DNA of 64,000 nucleotides from positions 2,542,001-2,606,000 of the forward strand of contig NZ_CP109150.1 in NCBI RefSeq assembly GCF_035920365.1, read 5' to 3'. Shown here piece after piece: positions 38,709 through 46,933 of the stretch (positions within the stretch are counted from its first letter, which is position 1; each line of letters starts with the position of its first letter). The position numbers and the translations under genes were made by a program. Origin of the DNA: Micromonospora sp. NBC_01740. GTDB taxonomy: Bacteria > Actinomycetota > Actinomycetes > Mycobacteriales > Micromonosporaceae. The notes under the pieces were generated by a model, which did not search any database, was not told the DNA's origin, and saw nothing but the letters and a program-made list of their open reading frames with translations.

Positions 38709-40109
38709 ATGTGTGCGGTCCGTGTGGATCATCATCCGGTCGACCACGACGGTGCGGTGGCCCAGTTGCGACGGTCCTACGCGGCGGTGCCCGCGGGCGC
38801 GCCGGTGCGGCTGGCCAAGCGCACCTCCAACCTGTTCCGTCCCCGGTCCGCCCCCAGCGCGCCGGGCCTGGACGTCACCGGGCTCACGGGCGTGCTCGCC
38901 GTGGACCCGGTCGCCCGCACGGCCGACGTGCAGGGCATGTGCACCTACGAGGACCTGGTCGACGCGACCCTGCCGCACGGGCTGATGCCGCTGGTCGTGC
39001 CGCAGTTGCGCACCATCACCCTCGGCGGGGCGGTGACCGGTCTCGGCATCGAGTCGACCTCGTTCCGCAATGGCCTGCCGCACGAGTCGGTGGTCGAGAT
39101 GGACGTGCTCACCGGGGCCGGCGAGATCGTGACCGCCCGCCCGGAGGGGGAGCACGCCGACCTCTTCGCGGCGTTTCCCAATTCGCTGGGCAGCCTCGGC
39201 TACGCCACCCGGCTGCGCATCGAACTCCAGGCGGTACGCCGCTTCGTGGCCCTGCGCAACGTCCGGTTCACCCGGCTGGAGGCGCTCGCCGACGCGATCG
39301 CCGAGGTCGCCGCGACCCGGTCCTGGGCGGGGGAGGCGGTGGACGCGATGGACGGGGTGATGTTCAGCCCCGGCGAGGCGTACCTGGTGCTGGGCGCCTT
39401 CACCGACGACGCGCCGCCGGCCAGCGACTACACGGGACAGGACATCTACTACCGCTCGCTGCGCCGGCGCACGCACGACGCACTGACCACGTACGACTAT
39501 CTCTGGCGCTGGGACACCGACTGGTTCTGGTGTTCGGCGGCGTTCGGGGTGCAGCACCCGGTGCTCCGGCGGGTCTGGCCGGCGCGGTGGCGGCGCAGCG
39601 ACGTCTACCACCGGTTGGTCCGGTGGGAGCACCGGCACGGCGTGGCCGCCCGGATCGACCGCCTGCGGGGCCAGCCGGCGCGCGAGCGGGTGGTGCAGGA
39701 CGTGGAGATCCCGCTGGAGCGGATGGCCGGGTTCCTGCGCTGGTTCGCCGGCACCGTCGGGATGACCCCGGTCTGGCTGTGCCCGTTGCGGCTGCGTGAG
39801 CCGTCCGGTCCCGGATCGGCCCGGGCCTGGCCGCTCTATCCGCTCCGGGCCGGGCAGAACTACGTGAACGTCGGCTTCTGGGGCAGCGTGCCGATCGCGT
39901 CGGGGGCCGCCGACGGCGACGTCAACCGGGCGATCGAGCGCATGGTGTCGGAGTCGGGGGGCCACAAGTCGCTCTACTCCGACGCGTACTACGACCGGGA
40001 ATCCTTCGACCGGCTCTACGGCGGCGCGACGTGGCGCGCGGTGAAGGACCGTTACGACCCGGACCACCGGCTCACCGGACTGTACGAGAAGGCGGTAGCG
40101 AGAGCATGA
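38709..40109 (+). CDS. tmsA: FAD-dependent reductase for 10-methyl fatty acid formation
   Basis: FAD-binding oxidoreductase of the Rv0449c/BfaA/TmsA type. In actinomycetes this enzyme reduces the 10-methylene intermediate made by its methyltransferase partner to 10-methylstearate (tuberculostearate). The 466-residue protein has the PCMH-type FAD domain: RLAKRTSNLFRPR, DVTGLTGVLAVDPVARTADVQGMCTYEDLVDATLPHG and the flavin loop PQLRTITLGGAVTGLGIESTSFRNGLPHESV. A C-terminal substrate domain includes WRWDTDWFWCSAAFG. Its stop overlaps the start of the partner gene (ATGA). The leaderless-type -10 precedes the ATG. Micromonosporaceae are known to contain 10-methyl branched acids. Confidence 0.82.
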   Translation: MCAVRVDHHPVDHDGAVAQLRRSYAAVPAGAPVRLAKRTSNLFRPRSAPSAPGLDVTGLTGVLAVDPVARTADVQGMCTYEDLVDATLPHGLMPLVVPQLRTITLGGAVTGLGIESTSFRNGLPHESVVEMDVLTGAGEIVTARPEGEHADLFAAFPNSLGSLGYATRLRIELQAVRRFVALRNVRFTRLEALADAIAEVAATRSWAGEAVDAMDGVMFSPGEAYLVLGAFTDDAPPASDYTGQDIYYRSLRRRTHDALTTYDYLWRWDTDWFWCSAAFGVQHPVLRRVWPARWRRSDVYHRLVRWEHRHGVAARIDRLRGQPARERVVQDVEIPLERMAGFLRWFAGTVGMTPVWLCPLRLREPSGPGSARAWPLYPLRAGQNYVNVGFWGSVPIASGAADGDVNRAIERMVSESGGHKSLYSDAYYDRESFDRLYGGATWRAVKDRYDPDHRLTGLYEKAVARA

Positions 40110-41449
40110 GCCTGACCGATCGAGACCAGGGGGCGGCGAGCGCTCCCGCCAGCCCGCCGGCGGGGAGCCGGCGCCTGGGTCCGACCGTGGCGGACGTCGT
40201 CCGCGCGTTGACGACCGGCGCCCTGCCGGTGCGGGTCACCGGGTACGACGGCAGCGCGGTCGGCCCGGCCGATGCCGGCATCACCCTGTCGATCCGTTCC
40301 GAGCGGGGCCTGACCTATCTGCTCACCGCCCCGGGCGACCTGGGCATGGCCCGGGCGTACGTCGGCGGCGACCTGGCGTTGCAGGGGGTGCACCCGGGCG
40401 ACCCGTACGAGGCGTTGCGGGTGCTCAAGGACGAGCTGCGGCTGCGTACGCCGTCGCTGGCCGAAGGGCTGGCCCTGGTGCGCGGGCTGGGCTGGGAGCG
40501 GCTGATGCCGCCGCCGCCCCCGCCGCAGGAGGCGCTGCCGCGCTGGAAGCGCGTGGTGAACGGGCTGCGGCACTCCCGCACCCGGGACAGCACCGCGATC
40601 TCCCACCACTACGACGTCTCGAACGCCTTCTACGAGAAGGTGCTCGGCCCGTCGATGACGTACACCTGCGCGCTCTTCCGCTCGCCCGACGACACGCTGG
40701 AGCAGGCGCAGGCGGCCAAGTACGACCTGGTGGCGCAGAAGCTGGCGCTGAAGGCCGGGATGCGGCTGCTCGACGTGGGCTGCGGGTGGGGCGGCATGGT
40801 CCGGCACGCGGCCCGCGAGTACGGCGTGAAGGCGCTCGGGGTGACCCTGTCCCGGGCGCAGGCCGAGTGGGCCCGGGCGGCGATCGAGCGGGAGGGGCTG
40901 ACCGGCCTGGCCGAGGTGCGCCACCTCGACTACCGGGACGCGCCGCGCGAGCAGTTCGACGCGGTCTCCTCGATCGGCCTGACCGAGCATGTCGGGGTGC
41001 GCCACTACCCGGCCTACTTCGGGGCCCTGCGGGACCGGCTGCGGCCGGACGGGCGGCTGCTCAACCACTGCATCACGCGGGCCGACAACCGCGCGCCGCA
41101 CCGGTCGGGCGCGTTCATCGACCGCTACGTCTTCCCCGATGGGGAGCTGGCCGGCCCGGGGCGCCTGGTCAGCGAGATCCACGACGTCGGGTTGGAGGTG
41201 CAGCACGAGGAGAACCTGCGGCTGCACTACGCGTTGACGCTGGCCGGCTGGTGCCGCAACCTCGCGGCGCACTGGGACTCCTGCGTCGCCGAGGTGGGGG
41301 CCGGCACGGCGCGGGTATGGGGCCTCTACATGGCCGGGTCCCGGCTGGCGTTCGAGCGCAACGGCATCCAGCTGCACCAGGTGCTCGCCACCCGCCTCGG
41401 TCCGGAGGGGGCGAGCGGCTACCCGCTGCGCCCCGACTGGCTGCCCTGA
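40106..41449 (+). CDS. tmsB: Cyclopropane-synthase-like methyltransferase for 10-methyl fatty acids
   Basis: SAM-dependent methyltransferase of the CFA/UfaA1 family, expected to add a methylene group to the oleoyl chain of phospholipids. The 447-residue protein has an N-terminal lipid-related domain (about 1-165), ISHHYDVSNAFYEKVLGPSMTYTCALF, the SAM motif LLDVGCGWGG (residues 221-230), and the VSSIGLTEHVG and HCITRADNR elements. Catalytic bicarbonate-binding residues are plausibly present (HHYD, the E of TEHVG). Translation is coupled to tmsA through ATGA. A third gene, tmsC, is found in some organisms but not here. Confidence 0.85.
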   Translation: MSLTDRDQGAASAPASPPAGSRRLGPTVADVVRALTTGALPVRVTGYDGSAVGPADAGITLSIRSERGLTYLLTAPGDLGMARAYVGGDLALQGVHPGDPYEALRVLKDELRLRTPSLAEGLALVRGLGWERLMPPPPPPQEALPRWKRVVNGLRHSRTRDSTAISHHYDVSNAFYEKVLGPSMTYTCALFRSPDDTLEQAQAAKYDLVAQKLALKAGMRLLDVGCGWGGMVRHAAREYGVKALGVTLSRAQAEWARAAIEREGLTGLAEVRHLDYRDAPREQFDAVSSIGLTEHVGVRHYPAYFGALRDRLRPDGRLLNHCITRADNRAPHRSGAFIDRYVFPDGELAGPGRLVSEIHDVGLEVQHEENLRLHYALTLAGWCRNLAAHWDSCVAEVGAGTARVWGLYMAGSRLAFERNGIQLHQVLATRLGPEGASGYPLRPDWLP

Positions 41450-41498
41450 CCGCGTCCGACAGCCGCGCCGTCCGCCGGCGCGGCTGTCGCCGAAGCTA

Positions 41499-41525
41499 TT
41501 GACAAACAAATTTTGTACGTACAAA
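41499..41525 (+). promoter_or_regulatory. Promoter and overlapping palindromic operator of the HTH/SRPBCC pair
   Basis: A consensus TTGACA (41499-41504) is followed by two overlapping palindromes: ACAAATTTTGT (41506-41516) and the perfect 14-bp TTTGTACGTACAAA (41512-41525). The second covers the expected -10 position, so a bound regulator would block RNA polymerase. The block is AT-rich in a 73% G+C setting. The HTH gene starts 11 bases later, which suggests autoregulation. Confidence 0.65.
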
Positions 41526-41536
41526 CTGATTTTGCC

Positions 41537-42094
41537 ATGAGAGACGTCCTGTACCTGGAACAGATCGAGCAGGCCGAGGTCCTGCTCAAGCCGCACCGCG
41601 TCGAGGTGCTGCGACAACTGGCCGAGCCGCGCACCTGCACCGAGGTCGCCACCCGGCTGGAGCAGACGCCGCAGCGCGTCTACTACCACGTCAAGCAGCT
41701 CGTCGCCGCCGGGCTGGTCGAGCTGGTCAACGAACGCAAGGTCCGGGGCATCACCGAGGGCATCTACCAGGCCGCCGCCCGGTCCTACTGGCTGTCCCCC
41801 CGGCTGGTCGGCCGGATCGGCCTGCGCCGGGCCCGCGACGAGCTGAGCCTCGGCTACCTGCTGGACCTGATGGAGGAGGTCCAGGAGGACATCGCCGGGC
41901 TCGACCGTGCCGCCCCCGAGCTCCCCTCGGTCGGGGTCGCCGGCGAGATCCGGGTGCCGGCGGAGCTCCGCCAGCAGTTCCTGCACGACCTGCAGAGCAC
42001 TCTGCAGGACCTGTTCACCCGCTACGGGGGCGCCGAGGGCGACGCCTTCAAGCTCGCCGTGGCCTGCTATCCGAAGGGGAAAGAACGTGACTGA
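41537..42094 (+). CDS. ArsR-type winged-helix regulator
   Basis: A 185-residue regulator with an N-terminal winged HTH: LKPHRVEVLRQLAEPRTCTEVATRL, QTPQRVYYHVKQLVAAGLVELVNERKVRG. It lacks the metal-binding Cys pair of ArsR/SmtB, so it is likely a ligand-type member. The C-terminal half is helical. The ATG at 41537 is chosen because it follows the operator; an upstream ATG would lie inside it. The next gene, an SRPBCC protein, overlaps its stop by 8 bases. ArsR-like/AHSA1 gene pairs are common in Gram-positive bacteria. Confidence 0.82.
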   Translation: MRDVLYLEQIEQAEVLLKPHRVEVLRQLAEPRTCTEVATRLEQTPQRVYYHVKQLVAAGLVELVNERKVRGITEGIYQAAARSYWLSPRLVGRIGLRRARDELSLGYLLDLMEEVQEDIAGLDRAAPELPSVGVAGEIRVPAELRQQFLHDLQSTLQDLFTRYGGAEGDAFKLAVACYPKGKERD

Positions 42095-42965
42095 ATCGAT
42101 GAGGCTGCCCGTCCGTCTCGCCGCGCCGGCCGAGGCCGTCCGCCGCGCCCTGACCGACCCGGCCGAGCTGCGCGTCTGGCTCGCCGAGCACGCCGAGGTC
42201 GAGCTGCCGCGACGGTACGAGTTCTGGGGGCGCCACACCCCGGAAGGCGACGCGCCGCACCAGCGGCTGCTACACGTCGACGACGACACGCTGCGCTTCG
42301 CGTGGCTGCTCGACGGGGTGGAGACCACCACCGAGTTCGCCCTGCTCGCGGAGGGCCCCGGGACGACGGTGCTGACGCTGACCCAGAGCCACTTCGACTT
42401 CGCCGAGGCGATGAGCGGCAGCACCATCCGGGGCGTGCTCCAGACGTTCTGGAGCCTGTCGCTCGCCAACCTGGCCGCCCACCTGGCGGGGCAGTCGCTG
42501 CTGCCGAAGGTCGACTTCGCCTCCGCCGAGATGCGCGGCGAGCTGCTGATCGACGCGCCAGCGGCGAAGGTGTTCGAGTCGCTGACCGACTCCGAGCAGG
42601 CCAGCGCCTGGTTCGGCTACCCGATCGGCATCGAGCCCTGGGTCGGCGGCCGCTACGCCATGGGCGGCTTCGAGCACGGCTACGCGGCCAAGGTCGTCGA
42701 CCTGGAGCCGGGCCGGAAGCTGTCGGTGGACTGGGGGCCGACCGGCGTCAGCACCTGGGAGCTGGCCGAGTCGCAGGGGAAGACGAAGCTGACCTTCGTG
42801 CAGTCCGGCTTCGACGAGCAGAACCCGCCGTACGGGGCGTGGGCCGGGTCGGTCTCGTCGCTGTTCGAGCTGCGCCGGTTCCACGAGATGAAGGACTGGC
42901 AGCCGATCTGGCTCCCCGCTGAGGTGCCGGGCCTGGAACCCGAGCCCGCGAAGGCGACGAGCTGA
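42087..42965 (+). CDS. SRPBCC (AHSA1-like) protein
   Basis: A 292-residue protein made of two START-like halves. The first (residues 1-145) has LAAPAEAVRRALTDPAELRVWLAEHAEVE; the second (about 150-285) repeats the pattern as IDAPAAKVFESLTDSEQASAWFGYPIGIEPWVGGRYAMGG. AHSA1-like folds bind hydrophobic ligands or chaperone partners. The GTG overlaps the preceding regulator gene; ATG at 42099 is an alternative. It probably senses or removes the ligand of that regulator (inference). A 15-bp hairpin follows. Confidence 0.8.
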   Translation: MTESMRLPVRLAAPAEAVRRALTDPAELRVWLAEHAEVELPRRYEFWGRHTPEGDAPHQRLLHVDDDTLRFAWLLDGVETTTEFALLAEGPGTTVLTLTQSHFDFAEAMSGSTIRGVLQTFWSLSLANLAAHLAGQSLLPKVDFASAEMRGELLIDAPAAKVFESLTDSEQASAWFGYPIGIEPWVGGRYAMGGFEHGYAAKVVDLEPGRKLSVDWGPTGVSTWELAESQGKTKLTFVQSGFDEQNPPYGAWAGSVSSLFELRRFHEMKDWQPIWLPAEVPGLEPEPAKATS

Positions 42966-42973
42966 CGCACGCC

Positions 42974-43007
42974 CCCGGGGCGCGCTCCAGCCGGAGCGCG
43001 CCCCGGG
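42974..43007 (+). terminator. Hairpin terminator
   Basis: Perfect 15-bp stem CCCGGGGCGCGCTCC with its complement and AGCC loop, 8 bases after the SRPBCC stop. Confidence 0.75.
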
Positions 43008-43058
43008 CCGTCGAAAGTCGCAGGTGATAGTCGGGCGACTCGTGGGTACTGGGGGGCG

Positions 43059-43292
43059 ATGTTCTTCATCTTCGGGCTCCGCACCAAGGTCAGCCAGTCC
43101 GGCGTGGTGCAGCAGGTCTGCCGCAACTGCCACAACCAGGCCGCGCAGGTGATCACGCGCCGATCGACGAAGTTCAGCCTGTTCTTCGTGCCGCTCATCC
43201 CGATCCGCACCCGCTACGTGCAGCAGTGCACCTTCTGCGGCGCCCAGTACGACATCTCCCGGTCGGAGGCCGAGCGCCTCCCGGTCGGCTGA
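43059..43292 (+). CDS. Small zinc-ribbon protein
   Basis: A 77-residue protein with two CxxC pairs, CRNC (near residue 22) and CTFC (near residue 57), forming a typical zinc ribbon around a hydrophobic middle FSLFFVPLIPIRTRYVQQ. It matches the small actinobacterial zinc-ribbon family of unknown function. ATG start with GGGGGGCG 2-9 bases upstream. The next small gene follows 8 bases after the stop. Confidence 0.85.
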   Translation: MFFIFGLRTKVSQSGVVQQVCRNCHNQAAQVITRRSTKFSLFFVPLIPIRTRYVQQCTFCGAQYDISRSEAERLPVG

Positions 43293-43300
43293 GCCCACCG

Positions 43301-43474
43301 ATGGCCCGTTTCCTCTGCTGGCTGATCGGCCGGCAGCCCGCCGTGCCCGCGCCCGTGCACACCGTCTCCCGGCCGCCGTGCACCCCCGGCCGCCGCCGTC
43401 GTCGCCGCGACCGCCGGCCGCTGGCCGGCACCGCCCTGCCCCGTTCGCCCTGGAACCGCTCCGCCGGGCGCTGA
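43301..43474 (+). CDS. Short basic hypothetical protein
   Basis: A 57-residue open frame that starts MARFLCWLIGRQPAVPAPVH and ends with an Arg-rich tail. The first ten residues are hydrophobic. There is no homology I can name. It begins 8 bases after the zinc-ribbon gene with no good ribosome site, so it may be translated by coupling or may not be a gene. In GC-rich DNA a frame of this length can occur by chance. Confidence 0.3.
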   Translation: MARFLCWLIGRQPAVPAPVHTVSRPPCTPGRRRRRRDRRPLAGTALPRSPWNRSAGR

Positions 43475-43531
43475 CCGATTCGTGATCCGCCGAGGCGCGG
43501 CGGACTGGTGGGACCGTGCCAGGATGTGGCG

Positions 43532-44005
43532 GTGTCGTACCCCCCTCATGCGTCGTACCCGCACATGCCAGGCCCGGTGACGCCGATGGTGTACCCCCAC
43601 CCGATCGCGCCCCCGCCCGGCTACGCGGTGCTCGCCGTCACGGTGAACCGTGGCCCGTACATCGTGCCCGCCCCCGCCACGAGCAAGTTCAAGGTCAACG
43701 GCCAGGCGGTGCCGATCCCCGGCGAGGGCACCTGGTACGTGGTGATTCCTCCCGGGTCACTCGACGTGCGGTACACCGATTTCATGGGCCTGCCGCTGAT
43801 CACCACCACGCTGGTCGCCCATCCCGGCGCGGCCTACCATCTGTCGTTCCGCTTCGGCGGCTGGCGCAACCGCGCCTACGACGGGTACGGCACCGACGTG
43901 ACGAAGTTCGGGCTCTGGTCGAACTACAGCATCGCGCTGGTCATGTTGGGCGCCTTCGGGCTGATCTGCTGCGGTTTCCTGGGGCCGTTCACCACCCTGC
44001 TCTGA
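43532..44005 (+). CDS. Conserved small membrane-anchored protein
   Basis: A 157-residue protein: residues 1-35 are Pro/Tyr-rich (SYPPHASYPHMPGPVTPMVYPHP), residues 40-120 form a beta-rich domain (VNRGPYIVPAPATSKFKVNGQ and YVVIPPGSLDVRYTDF), and the C-terminus has one membrane helix (IALVMLGAFGLICCGFLGPFTTLL). It probably sits with the beta domain on the cytoplasmic or outer face as a tail-anchored protein. GTG start at 43532, preceded by a -10-like CAGGAT 6 bases upstream. Function unknown. Confidence 0.6.
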   Translation: MSYPPHASYPHMPGPVTPMVYPHPIAPPPGYAVLAVTVNRGPYIVPAPATSKFKVNGQAVPIPGEGTWYVVIPPGSLDVRYTDFMGLPLITTTLVAHPGAAYHLSFRFGGWRNRAYDGYGTDVTKFGLWSNYSIALVMLGAFGLICCGFLGPFTTLL

Positions 44006-44094
44006 GCAGGTCCCGCGCGGCCCGGCCCCGGGTTGACGGCTGCGGCGGCTGCCACCGGCCGGGGCGGCGCCGGGCGCGGGCGGCGGCGACCGCC

Positions 44095-44100
44095 TATCGT
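44095..44100 (+). promoter_or_regulatory. -10 element of the nuclease operon
   Basis: TATCGT ends 8 bases before the GTG start at 44109; a leaderless transcript is likely. Confidence 0.4.
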
Positions 44101-44108
44101 GGCGGATC

Positions 44109-45218
44109 GTGACGAGCACCGAGGAACGACTGGCCGCGATCCGCGGCGGCGTGCCACCGAGGCGGCACAACGCGCGCACCATCGCCGCCCTGACCGGCAA
44201 CCCGGGCTGCACCCGGCGGGCCGTGCTGGACGGCGCGGGGGTGGACAAGCCGAAGCTGGCCGAGCGGATCGGCTTTCCCGCCCGGTTCGGGCAGTCCCGG
44301 TTCGCCATCACCCGGGGCAACGCGTTCGAGGCGCAGGTCAAGGCCGACGGCGGGGCCGAGCTGCTGCGGCTGGTCGCCGAGCGGCTGGGCGTACCGGTGC
44401 CGGCGGCGGCGAGCTGGACGGACCTCGGCGACGGCGTCGAGGACGACACGGCCGCCCGGCACCGCCGCTCCGCCGCGCTGCTGACCGGCGCCACCCCCGG
44501 CGGGACGGACGACACCGCCGCACTGTTCGACCACCCGCTGCTCGGCTTGGAGGTCGCCGGCCGCCGGGTACACCTGGAGCCGGACCTGGTCGCCGCCCGG
44601 CTCGCCGGCCGGTTCCACGTCGTCGAGATCAAGTCGTTCCCGGTGGTCGACGGCCAGGCCGACCCGGCCAAGGTGTCCGCCGCCGCGATCCAGTCCGCCG
44701 TCTACGTGCTGGCCCTGCGCGAGCTGCTCGCCGCCGCCGGGCACGACCCGGAGCTGGTGTCGCACGACGCGGTGCTGGTCTGCCCGCGCGACTTCGCCCT
44801 CCAGCCGGTGGCCAGCCTGGTCGACGTGCGCAAGCAGCTGCTGGTGCTGCGCCGCCAGCTCGACCGGATGGCCCGGGTCGACGCGCTGCTGGCCGCCGTG
44901 CCCGAGGACTTCACCGCCGACCTGACGGTCGAGCCGGCGGCCCTGCTCGCCGCGTTGTCGCAGGTGGAGGCCCGCTACGCGCCCGACTGCCTGGCGGCCT
45001 GCGAGCTGGCGTACTTCTGCCGGCACGAGGCGCGCGGACACACCGGGGCGCTGGGCCGGCCGGTCCGGGAGGCGCTCGGCGGGGTCGCGGAGGTCGACGA
45101 GGTGCTGGCGCTGGCCGCCGGCGAGCGCGCCCCGGAGCCCGGGCAGGAGCAGGCCGCCGCGCTGCTGCGGGCCGCCGCCCGGTTGCGCGCCGACGCCCTC
45201 ACCGGGACCCCCGCATGA
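44109..45218 (+). CDS. RecB/Cas4-family nuclease with Fe-S cysteines
   Basis: A 369-residue protein that carries the complete RecB-family PD-(D/E)xK signature although it is not annotated by obvious long similarity: a GNxxE element (GNAFE, Glu74), the catalytic Asp159 (EPDLV), Glu173-x-Lys175 (VVEIKSF) and QxxxY (Gln195, Tyr199). Four cysteines are placed as in Cas4 and AddB: Cys34 far N-terminal and Cys294, Cys298, Cys304 near the end (C-x3-C-x5-C, against the usual C-x2-C-x5-C), so a 4Fe-4S cluster is predicted. Cas4, AddB and Dna2-type enzymes use this layout to process DNA ends. No cas, addA or recB gene is adjacent. The stop overlaps a 20-codon frame that couples to the next gene. Confidence 0.75.
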   Translation: MTSTEERLAAIRGGVPPRRHNARTIAALTGNPGCTRRAVLDGAGVDKPKLAERIGFPARFGQSRFAITRGNAFEAQVKADGGAELLRLVAERLGVPVPAAASWTDLGDGVEDDTAARHRRSAALLTGATPGGTDDTAALFDHPLLGLEVAGRRVHLEPDLVAARLAGRFHVVEIKSFPVVDGQADPAKVSAAAIQSAVYVLALRELLAAAGHDPELVSHDAVLVCPRDFALQPVASLVDVRKQLLVLRRQLDRMARVDALLAAVPEDFTADLTVEPAALLAALSQVEARYAPDCLAACELAYFCRHEARGHTGALGRPVREALGGVAEVDEVLALAAGERAPEPGQEQAAALLRAAARLRADALTGTPA

Positions 45219-45277
45219 GTACGCCCCGCGACTCCCGCCCGGCCGTCCCGAGCACCGGGCGGGGTGGGCCCGCGTGA
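45215..45277 (+). CDS. Possible 20-residue coupling ORF
   Basis: An ATG overlapping the nuclease stop (ATGA) opens a frame of 20 codons (MSTPRDSRPAVPSTGRGGPA) whose stop overlaps the next gene's GTG (GTGA). Ribosomes leaving the nuclease gene could therefore pass through this frame and re-initiate on the 504-residue protein. Its first bases, ATGAGTACGCCCCGCG, nearly repeat the start of the next gene, GTGAGTACGCTCCGCG, so it may also be a by-product of a start-region duplication. No protein function is implied. Confidence 0.3.
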   Translation: MSTPRDSRPAVPSTGRGGPA

Positions 45278-46788
45278 GTACGCTCCGCGCATTCGCCAGG
45301 GCCCAGGCGCTCGCCGCCGGGGTGGCCCAGCCGGTGGCCACCGTCCGGCACCTACACCTGTCCGCGCGGCCGCTGGTGCTGGTGCCGCTGGCGATGGCCG
45401 GCGAGGCCAACGCGCCACTGGCGGCGCTGGTCGGCGACGCCCCGGACGCGGCGCGGCTGCTGATCGTGCCGCAGCCCCGCAACCGTGACCAGCGGTTCGC
45501 GTTCGCCGCCGAGCTGGCCGGGATCGTGCTGCCCTACCTGGACGGGTTCCGGGGCGTCTCCGAGGCGGTGCCGGTCGACCGGGGCAGGGACGTGCGGTAC
45601 CGCCACGTCGACGCCCCGCAGCTGCTGGTGCCGAACCCCGCCGGGATCACCTTCCTGCGGCTGTTCGGCCGCTCCACCCGCTTCCGCCGGCCCGACGGGG
45701 ACTATCCGGTGCACCCGTCGGTGCCGGTGCTCGGGCGCTGGCTGACCTTCTTCGCCGAGCGGGCCGAGCATCCCGGTTCGTCGGCGCTGCTGGCGATGAC
45801 CGACGCGCTGGCCCTGCACTGGGCCACCGGGCAGAGCGTGGTGGAGGACCTGCACCTGCCGGCGCTGCTCGGCTGGATCGACCCGCCCGCCGGGCTCACC
45901 GGCGCCGAGGCGGCGGCCCGGGCCGAGGACCCGGCGACCTGCCCGCCCGCCGGCCCGGCCACCGACCCGGACTTCGACAACCGGTCGCTCGCCCCGGCCA
46001 TCGCCGCGTACGCCGCCGCCGAGGACGACCCGGTCGCGCGCGCCGGGGCGTACGCGGAGCTGGAACGGCTGCTGCGCGACCAGCTCGCGCCCACCTGGGA
46101 GCTGATGTGGCGCGGCGTGGGGTTGCTGCGCGGCCTGCCCCCGGGCGCCCGGGTGGCCGGCCGGTGGGACGGCGACAAGGACGCCTTCACCGGCTACGCC
46201 GAGCACGTCGACGCGGGCGGCGCGCCGCAACCCCGCCGGGACGGGGCGGTCTCCGCCGCCCAGCGGCTGCACCGGCTGGAACGGGCCCTGACCTCCTACG
46301 CGGTGCAGCGCGCCTACGACGACCCGCTGGTGATGGCCGAACACCGGCTGACCGGGGAGGCGTTCGTCGGCGAGGTGACCCTGGCGGACCCGAAGCGGGT
46401 GGACGACACCGGGAAGCGGCCGGTGCTGCGCCCCCGGATCCAGCTGGTCACCACCGAGCCGGTGGCGGTGCCGATCGGCGCGACGCTCTACTCGCCGGCC
46501 CGGCCGGCGCAGAAGGCCCGGGTGGTCTTCGTGACCCCGGCGGCGGACGGCAAGACCGAGGTGGTGCTGGAGCTCTCCGGCGGGATGGGCCGGGGGCTGA
46601 CCGCGCCGCCGGGCAGCGTGCCCGAGGTGGGGGAGCGGCTCTGCTACACCACCCTGTCGGACGCGTTCATGCCGGCGGGGGCGTTCCCGGCGGTCGAGGA
46701 GACACCGTGGACGCACGGTGGACCGCCGGCCGCCGCCAGCGACGGGGCCGGGGACGCGGACGACGATCCCGCGTCGGAGGGGCACTGA
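45274..46788 (+). CDS. Uncharacterised partner of the RecB-like nuclease
   Basis: A 504-residue protein with no recognised family. It lacks a Walker A motif, so it is not a helicase or ATPase of common types. The N-terminal 200 residues are mixed alpha/beta (ARPLVLVPLAMAGEANAPLAALV, LLIVPQPRNRDQRFAFAAELA). The middle has long helices (DPVARAGAYAELERLLRDQLAPTWELMWRGVGLLRGL), a WDGDKDAFTGYAEHV element follows, and the C-terminal 150 residues look beta-rich (PRIQLVTTEPVAVPIGATLY) with an acidic tail. The GTG overlaps the small coupling frame, so expression is tied to the nuclease. Role unknown; DNA binding or effector function is inference from context only. Confidence 0.65.
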   Translation: MSTLRAFARAQALAAGVAQPVATVRHLHLSARPLVLVPLAMAGEANAPLAALVGDAPDAARLLIVPQPRNRDQRFAFAAELAGIVLPYLDGFRGVSEAVPVDRGRDVRYRHVDAPQLLVPNPAGITFLRLFGRSTRFRRPDGDYPVHPSVPVLGRWLTFFAERAEHPGSSALLAMTDALALHWATGQSVVEDLHLPALLGWIDPPAGLTGAEAAARAEDPATCPPAGPATDPDFDNRSLAPAIAAYAAAEDDPVARAGAYAELERLLRDQLAPTWELMWRGVGLLRGLPPGARVAGRWDGDKDAFTGYAEHVDAGGAPQPRRDGAVSAAQRLHRLERALTSYAVQRAYDDPLVMAEHRLTGEAFVGEVTLADPKRVDDTGKRPVLRPRIQLVTTEPVAVPIGATLYSPARPAQKARVVFVTPAADGKTEVVLELSGGMGRGLTAPPGSVPEVGERLCYTTLSDAFMPAGAFPAVEETPWTHGGPPAAASDGAGDADDDPASEGH

Positions 46789-46933
46789 CCGACCCGCACC
46801 CGACGGCCCTCTTGTCCCGTCTCGAACGCCTATGCGCGCAGGGGCATCCCCGCCGTGGCAGCCTCGATAGCATCCACCGAGATCGAACCGACCCTGGTCG
46901 GATCGCAACGGTTCACCAATCACGGGGGATGCA

